Assembly (NCBI GenBank): GCA_017353825.1
Contig: JAFMSC010000333.1
Coordinates: forward strand, 1 to 5,170
Direction: 5' to 3'
Origin: Hyphomicrobiaceae bacterium
GTDB lineage: Bacteria; Pseudomonadota; Alphaproteobacteria; Rhizobiales; Hyphomicrobiaceae
DNA: 5,170 nucleotides
Below are positions 1 through 5,170 of the stretch, one piece after another (the first letter of the stretch is position 1; every line of letters starts with the position of its first letter). The notes below the pieces were generated by a model. The model was not told the DNA's origin. It did no database searches and worked only from the letters and a program-made list of their open reading frames with translations. The position numbers were made by a program, and so were the translations under genes.

Positions 1-1
1 C

Positions 2-1699
2 ATCCTCTACCACAGCGACCCCTCCTTTGGGCTCAGCCAGAAGGGCCGGGACACGCGCGAGGTGAGGGCCGCGGACGTGGCCTTCCAGTTCGCCCGGCTA
101 GCCGATCCCGCCGTCAACAGCCCAGTGGCGGGCACCTTCGCCGATGTGCTGGGCTTTGGCGAATTCGGCAAGCGGCTCGCCGAGATGCGCAAGGCCGACC
201 CGGCATTTGCCACGCTGCCGGCGCATGAGCAGTACAAGCGCGCCGGGGCCATCGAGGGCGTCGTCGTCAACGGCGACTTCGACATCGAGTTTGTGCTGGC
301 CTCGCCCAACCCGCAGTTGCTCTACTGGTTCGCCATGCAGTTCACCACGCCGATGCCGTGGGAGGCGGTGGCCTACTACGACGGCAAGGACGGCCGGCCC
401 AATCTCGCCGACACTGCGGTGGGCACCGGGCCATTCCGGCTCGGGCTCTACGAGAAGCAGTACCGCATCGTGCTGGAGCGCAACTCCGCCTGGTACGGCA
501 GCGACCCCGCCAACAGGGCCGCGCCAGGCACAGTGTTCCCGAGCGACATCGACCCGGAGGACATCGCCACCGGCCGCATCGACCCCACCTATGCCGGGCG
601 CCGGCTCCCGTTCGTCCACGAGATCAGGTTCACGCGCGAGAAGGAGGGCATCCCGCGCTTCAACAAGTTCCTGCAAGGCTATTACGACAACGGCGGCATC
701 ATCAAGGAGAGCTTCGACGCGGTGATCGTCAACGGGGACCTGTCGCCGGAGATGAAGGCGCGCGGCATGCGTCTCGACAAGGAGGTGGAGCCGTCGGTCT
801 TCTACATCGGCTTCAACATGGAAGATGCGACAGTGGGCGCGCCGGCCGGCGATAAGGGCCGCAAGCTGCGCCAGGCCATGAGCCTCGCCGTCGATGTGGA
901 GCAATTCCTGCGCCTGTTCCTCAACGGGCGCGGCGTGCCGGCGCAATCGCCGCTACCGCCCGGCATCTTCGGGTACAACCAGGACTACCGCAATCTCTTC
1001 CGCAGGCCCGACCTGAAGCGCGCGCGCCAGTTACTGGCCGAGGCGGGCTACAAGAACGGCATCGACCCCAGGACCGGAGAGCCACTGAAGCTCAGCTTCG
1101 ATACGGGCAATACCTCCGCGGAAGCGCTCTTGCAGTACGAGCTGTTCGTCTCAGCCTGGCGCGAGATCGGTCTCAACGTCGAGATCAATGCCACCACCTA
1201 CAATCAGTTTCAGGACAAGGTACGTCGCGGCGCCTACCAGATCTTCACGTGGGGTTGGATCGCCGATTTCCCGGATCCGGAGAACTTCCTGTTTCTGCTC
1301 ACCTGCGAGAACGCGCGCTCGAAGAGCAACGGTCCGAATACCGCTGGGTTTTGCGACGCCGAGTACGACGACCTCTATCGCGCCATGAAGGTGCGGCCCA
1401 ATGACGGGGTGCGCATCGAGCTGATCGGCAGGATGCTGGCGATCCTGGAGCGCGAGCGGCCGTGGATCGAGCTCTACCATGCCGAATCCTATGTGTTGAG
1501 CCACGGCTGGCTCATCAACTCGCGGCCGATGGGTATTTCGGTGCCGACCGACAAGTACGAGGATGTAGACCCGGCCCTGCGGGCACGCCTGCAGGCGGAG
1601 TGGAACGCGCCGGTACGCTGGCCGCTCTATCTGGTGCTCGTCGCCATCGCGGTCGCGGTGGTACCGGCGGTGCGCACCTACTACCGGGAGCGCGTGTAG
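2..1699 (+). CDS. ABC transporter substrate-binding protein, family 5 (partial, N-terminus missing)
   Basis: This is the extracytoplasmic binding protein of a Dpp/Opp-type importer; it would capture the substrate and deliver it to the permeases encoded next. The frame is open from the left edge (565 residues visible, numbered from base 2) and stops at TAG 1697-1699. Family 5 hallmarks are a VRAADVAFQFARLADP segment (residues 21-36, like the usual 'tA.DVvySf.RladP'), VGTGPFRL, FLQGYYD (223-229), FYIGFNME (267-274), a KLRQAMSLAVD stretch (about 287-297) and GWIADFPDPENF (418-429). C435 and C451 are the only cysteines seen and could form a disulfide. The end is unusual: residues about 542-557 are hydrophobic and are followed by RTYYRERV, which looks like a C-terminal membrane anchor with a cytoplasmic tail. 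The visible part alone exceeds typical DppA/OppA length (about 530-545), so this is a large variant. The signal peptide lies outside the window. Substrate is unknown; peptides are likely. Confidence 0.93.
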   Translation: MLYHSDPSFGLSQKGRDTREVRAADVAFQFARLADPAVNSPVAGTFADVLGFGEFGKRLAEMRKADPAFATLPAHEQYKRAGAIEGVVVNGDFDIEFVLASPNPQLLYWFAMQFTTPMPWEAVAYYDGKDGRPNLADTAVGTGPFRLGLYEKQYRIVLERNSAWYGSDPANRAAPGTVFPSDIDPEDIATGRIDPTYAGRRLPFVHEIRFTREKEGIPRFNKFLQGYYDNGGIIKESFDAVIVNGDLSPEMKARGMRLDKEVEPSVFYIGFNMEDATVGAPAGDKGRKLRQAMSLAVDVEQFLRLFLNGRGVPAQSPLPPGIFGYNQDYRNLFRRPDLKRARQLLAEAGYKNGIDPRTGEPLKLSFDTGNTSAEALLQYELFVSAWREIGLNVEINATTYNQFQDKVRRGAYQIFTWGWIADFPDPENFLFLLTCENARSKSNGPNTAGFCDAEYDDLYRAMKVRPNDGVRIELIGRMLAILERERPWIELYHAESYVLSHGWLINSRPMGISVPTDKYEDVDPALRARLQAEWNAPVRWPLYLVLVAIAVAVVPAVRTYYRERV

Positions 1700-2686
1700 A
1701 TGGTCGTCTATCTGGTCCGGCGCCTGGCCTACGGGGTACTCACCGTGTTCGGGGTGATGCTCCTGCTGTTCGTGCTGTTCTTCGGCGTCACCAATCCCGA
1801 CGACATCGCCCGCAAAGCGGTCGGCGAGCGGGCGATGCCCGAGGTCTACGTGCAGTGGAAGAAGAACCACGGCTATGACCGACCCATGTTCCTCAATACC
1901 GAGCACGGGGTATTCGATGGCCGGCGCTATTCCGATACGCTCCTCTTCGAGCACTTCCGGCGTCTCCTCAGCTTCGACTTCGGCCGCAGCGACAACGGCG
2001 ACGAACCCATCGCCAGGCGCCTGCGCGAGGGCGCGGGGCCGAGCCTCAGCCTAACGCTGCCGCTGTTCGTGCTGGGGCTCGTGCTTGGCATTGGCATCGC
2101 CCTGCTGGCGGCGTTCTTCCGCGAGACCTACATCGACCGCGCCGTGCTGCTGGTGTGTGTGGTCACCATGAGCGTGGCCGGGCTGCTGTTCATCATCGGT
2201 GGGCAGTTCCTGGTGGGCCTGCTGCTCAAGTGGTTCCCGGTCTCTGGCTTCGATCCCAACGCCACGGTGATCGCCCGCTTCCTGGCGCTGCCGGTGCTGA
2301 TCGGGCTCGTGATGGGGTTCGGCCCCGATGTGCGGCTCTACCGCACGGTGTTCCTGGAGGAGATGAACCGCGACTACGTGCGCACCGCGCGCGCCAAGGG
2401 CGCCGGCGACGCCCGCGTCATGCTCGCCCACGTGTTGCGCAACGCACTGATCCCGATCCTGACGAACGTGGTGATGGCCATCCCCTTCCTGTTCACGGGA
2501 GCGCTGCTCTTGGAGTCGTTCTTCGGCATCCCCGGGCTCGGCTCGCTGACGGTCGATGCCCTCAACGGCAACGACTTCGCCATGCTCAGGACCATGGTCT
2601 ATCTGGGCGCGTTGGCGTTCATCGCCGGCCAGATCCTCACCGACGTGAGCTACGCCCTCGCCGATCCCCGAGTGAGGCTCAGCTGA
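1700..2686 (+). CDS. ABC transporter permease, DppB/OppB type
   Basis: This is an inner-membrane permease subunit forming half of the translocation channel. At 328 aa it has normal DppB length. It opens with the typical N-terminal YLVRRLAYGVLTVFGV membrane segment (about 4-30), followed by a periplasmic loop (about 31-116) containing GYDRPMF. Further hydrophobic segments lie at about 117-140, 147-177, 192-212, 250-276 and 296-318, giving the expected six. The EAA loop that contacts the ATPases is visible as YVRTARAKGAGDARVMLAHV (226-245) followed by LRNALIPI, and the family motif ESFFGIPGLG is at 272-281. The ATG begins on the base after the TAG of the binding-protein gene, with GGGAG at 1686-1690 nine bases upstream, so translation is probably coupled. 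The stop overlaps an ATG (TGATG, 2684-2688), a junction typical of the next permease gene, yet that gene now starts about 170 bp further on. Dpp, Opp and Yej permeases cannot be separated from this sequence alone. Confidence 0.95.
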   Translation: MVVYLVRRLAYGVLTVFGVMLLLFVLFFGVTNPDDIARKAVGERAMPEVYVQWKKNHGYDRPMFLNTEHGVFDGRRYSDTLLFEHFRRLLSFDFGRSDNGDEPIARRLREGAGPSLSLTLPLFVLGLVLGIGIALLAAFFRETYIDRAVLLVCVVTMSVAGLLFIIGGQFLVGLLLKWFPVSGFDPNATVIARFLALPVLIGLVMGFGPDVRLYRTVFLEEMNRDYVRTARAKGAGDARVMLAHVLRNALIPILTNVVMAIPFLFTGALLLESFFGIPGLGSLTVDALNGNDFAMLRTMVYLGALAFIAGQILTDVSYALADPRVRLS

Positions 2687-2700
2687 TGGCAGCGATCGTA

Positions 2701-2714
2701 GGCTCGGTCGAGCC
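2701..2714 (+). repeat. Small perfect inverted repeat in the left end of the element
   Basis: GGCTCG (2701-2706) and CGAGCC (2709-2714) are exact reverse complements separated by two bases. In RNA a five-pair stem with a four-base loop is the realistic form. No T-run follows, so it is not an intrinsic terminator. Confidence 0.6.
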
Positions 2715-2803
2715 CCAGCGAAGACCCAACCTTGCCACGCATGGCGAACGGCCAATCGCGATGGGGGCGGCGGACCACGTCCCACTCGCTCACCATTCGG
2801 CCA

Positions 2804-2835
2804 ACCCAATTGGGTCCGTGCTTGGCTTGACCCAA
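2804..2835 (+). repeat. Nested palindrome and hairpin in the right end of the element
   Basis: ACCCAATTGGGT (2804-2815) is a perfect 12-base palindrome. Its right half is reused in a second possible hairpin, TTGGGTC (2810-2816) with GACCCAA (2829-2835), which has seven pairs and a 12-base loop. The two structures exclude each other. The second lies about ten bases before the putative ribosome binding site of the dppC-type gene. No T-run follows. Confidence 0.65.
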
Positions 2836-2845
2836 CCTGCGGGGC

Positions 2846-2850
2846 GGGGA
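2846..2850 (+). promoter_or_regulatory. Putative ribosome binding site for the dppC-type gene
   Basis: GGGGA lies six bases before GTG 2857 and is the best purine-rich match ahead of that start. It supports GTG 2857 as the present start: TAG 2851-2853 blocks any start further upstream in this frame. It overlaps the last codons of the 55-codon frame, so a ribosome stopping there could restart at the GTG. Confidence 0.5.
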
Positions 2851-2856
2851 TAGGCC

Positions 2857-3867
2857 GTGCACTGGCTGTCCAACATCACCGTCGTATTGCTGGTCCTGGG
2901 GTCCGTGTGGGTGGCGCGTTCGGCGGCGCGGAGCCGGTTCTGGCGCGAGAGCGCCATCGAGCTGTGGCGGCGGCGGCGGCTCGCAATCCTGGTGGTTGGC
3001 GTGTTCGTGCTCATCGCGCTGCTCGACGCGATCTCTTGGATCGGCGGGGGTGAAGGTGTGGCGGCCTATCAGCCGCGCACCATCGTCGATCGCATCTTTC
3101 AGCCAGACACCTTCCGCGAGGCGAGCTACTCGGCGCCCCTGGCGAAGGTGGCCTTCTACGGCGGCCAGCCGCTCGACCATCCGGGCGCGCACCTACTCGG
3201 CACCGACATCCTGGGCCGCGACGTGGTCTACCGCGCGCTCAAGGGTGTACGCGTCGCCTTGCTGATCGGGGTGTTCACCAGCCTGATCGTGATTCCGCTC
3301 GCCCTCCTGTTCGGCGTGACGGCGGGCTACTTCGGGCGGCGCCTGGACGATGGCGTGTTCTTCGTGATGACTCTGCTCGCGTCGGTGCCGAGCCTGCTGC
3401 TGTTGATTGCGCTGATCACAGTGCTTGGTAAAGGCACGCTGCAGGTGTGCTTCGCGCTCGGCGTCACCAGCTGGGTCGGCTTCTGCCGCCTCGCCCGCGG
3501 CGAGACCCTCAAGTTGCGTGAGGCCGACTACGTCTCGGCCGCGCGCGCGCTCGGCGTGTCTGATTTCCGCATCATGATGCGACACATCCTGCCCAATCTC
3601 GCCCACCTCGTCATCATAACGTTCGCCCTCACGTTCACCGGGCTGGTGCTGACGGAGACCATCCTCTCCTATCTCGGCATCGGCATCGACGGCAGCTGGG
3701 GGCAGATGATCGACCAGGCGCGCAACGAGCTCTCCCGCACGCCGGTCATCTGGTGGAACATCACCGCCGCGGCGGTGCTGCTGTTCGTGCTCGTGCTGGC
3801 CGTCAACACCATCGCCGACGCCATGCGCGACATCGCCGACCCGCGCACGCGCAGGGAGACCCAATGA
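2857..3867 (+). CDS. ABC transporter permease, DppC/OppC type
   Basis: This is the second inner-membrane permease subunit, partner of the DppB-type protein (336 aa from GTG). Family features are the periplasmic HLLGTDILGRDVVYRALKG motif (112-130), an EAA loop YVSAARALGVSDFRIMMRHI (225-244) followed by LPNLAH, SYLGIGI (271-277) and a closing NTIADAMRDIADPR. Main hydrophobic segments lie at about 42-61, 131-158, 166-190, 195-210, 249-270 and 301-322. An additional one at about 4-20 precedes the arginine-rich stretch (R21-R41) that normally forms the cytoplasmic N-terminus, so the protein probably has seven segments with its N-terminus outside. GTG 2857 is the first start after the in-frame TAG 2851-2853. 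The core family domain would survive a later start, so the exact start is less certain than the family. The gene overlaps the next one by four bases (ATGA). It is separated from its dppB partner by a repeat element, unlike the other junctions here. Confidence 0.92.
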   Translation: MHWLSNITVVLLVLGSVWVARSAARSRFWRESAIELWRRRRLAILVVGVFVLIALLDAISWIGGGEGVAAYQPRTIVDRIFQPDTFREASYSAPLAKVAFYGGQPLDHPGAHLLGTDILGRDVVYRALKGVRVALLIGVFTSLIVIPLALLFGVTAGYFGRRLDDGVFFVMTLLASVPSLLLLIALITVLGKGTLQVCFALGVTSWVGFCRLARGETLKLREADYVSAARALGVSDFRIMMRHILPNLAHLVIITFALTFTGLVLTETILSYLGIGIDGSWGQMIDQARNELSRTPVIWWNITAAAVLLFVLVLAVNTIADAMRDIADPRTRRETQ

Positions 3868-4847
3868 GCGCTCCCCTCTTGGAGATCGACCGCCTGGCGG
3901 TGTCGTTCCGCGCCGAGCGCGGGCGCGTACACGTGGTGGACCGGGTGCAGCTGGCACTGGCCGCCGGCGAGACGCTGGCGCTGGTGGGCGAGTCGGGCTG
4001 CGGCAAGTCGATCACGGCGTTGGCCATCATGCGCCTGGTGCCGCGCCCCGGCCTGATCGAGGCGGAAAGCCGCATCTGCTTCGCCGGCCGCGACCTGCTC
4101 TCGCTGCCGGTGGCGGAGATGCGAAACGTGCGCGGCGGCAAGATTGGCATGATTTTCCAGGAGCCGATGACGAGCCTCAATCCCGTGACCAGGGTGGGTG
4201 CGCAGGTGGAGGAGGCGATCCGGCTGCATGCGAAGGTTCCCGCCGGCGAGGCGCGCCGGCGCACGGTCGAGCTGTTCCAGACTGTGGGCATCCCGGACTC
4301 CGGGATACGCGTCGATGCTTACCCGCACCAGCTTTCGGGCGGGCTCAAACAGCGGGTGATGATCGCCATGGCTATGGCCATGCAGCCGCGCCTGCTCATC
4401 TGCGACGAGCCGACCACGGCCCTCGATGCCACGATCCGTGCCCAGATCCTGGAGCTGATCCGCAACATGGCCACCACCACGGGCGCCGCGGTGCTGCTCA
4501 TCACGCATGACTTCGGGGTGGTGAACGCGGTGGCCGACCGGGTGGCCGTCATGTACGCAGGGCAGATCGTCGAGGAGGGCGCGCGCGAGGAGCTCTTGAG
4601 CCGGCCGCGCCATCCCTACACGCAGGGGCTGCTGCGCTCCATCCCGAGGCCCGAGGCGCGCGGCAACCGGCTCGAGGAGATCAAGGGCGTGGTGCCGCGG
4701 CCCGGCCAGTGGCCGCAGGCATGCCGCTTCCATCCTCGCTGCCCGCACGCCTTCGACCGCTGCCGAAGCGAGACGCCCGCCCGTACAGTCGTCTCCCCGA
4801 CGCAGGCCGCCTGGTGCCATCTCGTCGATGAGGAGGCGCGCGCATGA
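3864..4847 (+). CDS. ABC transporter ATP-binding protein, DppD/OppD type
   Basis: This is one of two cytoplasmic ATPases driving the importer (327 aa). In order it shows Walker A GESGCGKS (42-49), Q-loop Q99 in IFQEPMTSLNP, ABC signature LSGGLKQ (157-163), Walker B LLICDEP (177-183, catalytic E182), D-loop ALD (186-188) and H-loop H215. All key residues are present, so it should hydrolyse ATP. The C-terminal oligopeptide/dipeptide transporter domain follows, with RPRHPYTQGLL (247-257) and four cysteines, C287, C293, C300 and C318. This pattern is conserved in DppD/OppD proteins and, as I recall, binds a [4Fe-4S] cluster in DppD structures. The ATG overlaps the dppC-type stop (ATGA), with AGGGAG at 3853-3858 five bases upstream, so translation is coupled. 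An earlier in-frame start at 3753 would lie deep inside the preceding gene and is not used here. Confidence 0.96.
   Translation: MSAPLLEIDRLAVSFRAERGRVHVVDRVQLALAAGETLALVGESGCGKSITALAIMRLVPRPGLIEAESRICFAGRDLLSLPVAEMRNVRGGKIGMIFQEPMTSLNPVTRVGAQVEEAIRLHAKVPAGEARRRTVELFQTVGIPDSGIRVDAYPHQLSGGLKQRVMIAMAMAMQPRLLICDEPTTALDATIRAQILELIRNMATTTGAAVLLITHDFGVVNAVADRVAVMYAGQIVEEGAREELLSRPRHPYTQGLLRSIPRPEARGNRLEEIKGVVPRPGQWPQACRFHPRCPHAFDRCRSETPARTVVSPTQAAWCHLVDEEARA
3969..4007 (+). repeat. 39-base exact direct repeat, copy 1 (Walker A region of the dppD-type gene)
   Basis: The stretch encoding ETLALVGESGCGK is identical base for base to 4982-5020 in the following ATPase gene, including every synonymous position. 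The bases just outside differ on both sides. It is coding sequence, not a mobile element. Confidence 0.85.
4831..4836 (+). promoter_or_regulatory. Strong Shine-Dalgarno site for the dppF-type gene
   Basis: AGGAGG lies seven bases ahead of ATG 4844 and inside the last codons of the preceding ATPase gene. It is the closest match to the consensus ribosome binding site in the window and decides the start of the second ATPase. Confidence 0.75.
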
Positions 4848-5170
4848 ACGTCGCGGACGGCGGAGCGCTCCTGGAGCTGCGCGGACTCAAGGCCTGGTTC
4901 CCCATCCGCACGGGCATCCTGCAGCGCGTGACCGGCCACGTGAAGGCCGTAGACGGCGTCGATCTCATGATCCGGCGCGGGGAGACGCTGGCGCTGGTGG
5001 GCGAGTCGGGCTGCGGCAAGACCACAGTTGGGCGCAGCATCTTGCGGCTGATCGAGCCGACGGCTGGCAACATCTGGTTCGAGGGCGTGGACCTCGCCAC
5101 ATTGCCGGCGGCCGAGTTCCATCGCTACCGACGCCGCCTGCAGATCGTCATGCAGGACCCCGGCTCGGGG
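4844..5170 (+). CDS. ABC transporter ATP-binding protein, DppF/OppF type (partial, C-terminus missing)
   Basis: This is the second ATPase of the importer, expected to pair with the DppD-type protein through a nucleotide-sandwich interface. Only the first 109 codons are inside the window. Visible are the DppF/OppF-type N-terminal segment LKAWFPIRTGILQRVTGHVK (15-34), AVDGVDL, Walker A GESGCGKTT (53-61) and Q-loop Q104 in IVMQDPGSG. The signature, Walker B and C-terminal domain lie beyond the edge. The FPI...G.L.R....VKAVDGV pattern separates it from the DppD type, whose N-terminus is shorter. ATG 4844 overlaps the previous stop (ATGA), and a strong AGGAGG at 4831-4836 sits seven bases upstream, which fixes the start. 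The Walker A region shares a 39-base identical stretch with the preceding gene. Confidence 0.94.
   Translation, partial: MNVADGGALLELRGLKAWFPIRTGILQRVTGHVKAVDGVDLMIRRGETLALVGESGCGKTTVGRSILRLIEPTAGNIWFEGVDLATLPAAEFHRYRRRLQIVMQDPGSG
4982..5020 (+). repeat. 39-base exact direct repeat, copy 2 (Walker A region of the dppF-type gene)
   Basis: This is the second copy of the identical 39 bases, in the same reading frame relative to the encoded ETLALVGESGCGK. The copies are 1,013 bases apart in the same orientation. Confidence 0.85.

Larger units (their letters stand above)
2698..2840. repeat. Palindromic, MITE-like intergenic repeat inserted at the dppB-dppC junction
   Basis: The two ends of this stretch are imperfect inverted repeats. 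The left end (2698-2730) begins GTAGGCTCGGTCGAGCC and ends ACCCAAC. The right end (2810-2840), read on the - strand, begins GCAGGTTGGGTCAAGCC and ends GACCCAA. Thirteen of the first 17 positions match, then 8-9 unmatched bases, then a shared ACCCAA. Both ends resemble the GTAGGTTGGGT...ACCCAAC repeats I recall as common between genes in gammaproteobacteria. The roughly 80 bp between them shows no recognisable gene. No target-site duplication is obvious, so the exact ends are uncertain by about 10 bp each side. It encodes no transposase and would have to be moved by a protein supplied elsewhere. Confidence 0.6.
2686..2853 (+). other. 55-codon open frame across the dppB-dppC gap, in phase with dppC
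   Basis: An ATG overlapping the permease stop (TGATG) opens a 55-codon frame that ends at TAG 2851-2853. A GAGG at 2674-2677 lies eight bases before this ATG, so a ribosome could start here. The peptide has no recognisable domain and most of it is encoded by the palindromic repeat, so it is probably not a functional protein. It is in the same frame as the downstream permease gene, whose GTG follows three bases after the TAG. It may be the relic of the original dppC start, or a leader that carries ribosomes across the inserted repeat. Both readings are inference. Confidence 0.3.

Noticed and set aside
62..64. GTG as the start of the binding-protein gene
   Set aside because: The same frame is open back to base 2 and encodes family-like residues before it; the gene clearly begins upstream of the window.
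98..946. Open frame of 282 codons on the - strand
   Set aside because: It is antisense to the binding-protein gene, shows a low-complexity composition and no family motif.
1151..1954. Open frame of 267 codons on the - strand
   Set aside because: It runs antisense across the binding-protein/permease junction with a His- and Arg-rich product and no recognisable domain.
2804..2850. Intrinsic terminator between the two permease genes
   Set aside because: Hairpins are present but no T-run follows, and the downstream genes complete the same transporter.
2155..2853. Open frame of 232 codons on the + strand covering the dppB gene and the gap
   Set aside because: Its first part is an out-of-frame reading of the permease gene. 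Only the part from ATG 2686 is of possible interest and is listed separately.
2827..2855. Possible internal promoter, TTGACC with ATAGGC 17 bases downstream
   Set aside because: The -35 is fair but the -10 is a poor match, and the region is explained by the palindromic repeat and the ribosome binding site.
2684..2856. Target-site duplication flanking the repeat
   Set aside because: Only a weak GATGGC/GATAGGC similarity is visible on the two sides, which is not convincing.
3753..3863. Upstream extension of the DppD-type gene to an in-frame ATG at 3753
   Set aside because: The extra residues are Arg/His-rich antiphase translation of the dppC-type gene. ATG 3864, with AGGGAG five bases upstream and the ATGA overlap, fits the family N-terminus.
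3669..4820. Long open frame of 383 codons on the - strand
   Set aside because: It lies opposite the two strongly recognised genes for the DppC-type permease and DppD-type ATPase. Its product is rich in Arg, His and Ala with no domain, as expected for antisense frames in GC-rich DNA.

Overview
The window holds part of one operon, all on the + strand, for an ABC importer of the peptide/opine/nickel (Dpp/Opp, PepT) family. The DNA is very GC-rich with G/C-ending codons, and gene boundaries overlap or abut. This fits a high-GC proteobacterium. The TTGGGT/ACCCAA palindromic repeat between the two permease genes resembles repeats I associate with gammaproteobacteria, but that lineage call is only an inference.

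Layout: (1) 2-1699, a family 5 extracellular solute-binding protein, cut at its N-terminus by the window edge and ending in a hydrophobic segment that looks like a membrane anchor. (2) 1700-2686, a DppB-type permease that starts on the base after the binding-protein stop. (3) 2687-2856, a gap of about 170 bp that is anomalous in an otherwise seamless operon. It contains an imperfect inverted-repeat element (about 2698-2840) with internal palindromes. (4) 2857-3867, a DppC-type permease starting at GTG, with an apparent extra N-terminal membrane segment. (5) 3864-4847, a DppD-type ATPase with the C-terminal oligopeptide-transporter domain and four cysteines. (6) 4844-5170, a DppF-type ATPase cut by the right edge just after the Q-loop.

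The binding protein captures the substrate outside the inner membrane, the two permeases form the channel, and the two ATPases power it from the cytoplasm. The substrate cannot be read from the sequence; peptides are the most likely class.

I found no RNA gene, CRISPR array, transposase, convincing promoter or terminator. I see no new system here. The points most worth a second look are the repeat lodged at the dppB-dppC junction, which leaves a 55-codon open frame in phase with dppC, and the apparent membrane anchoring of the binding protein.
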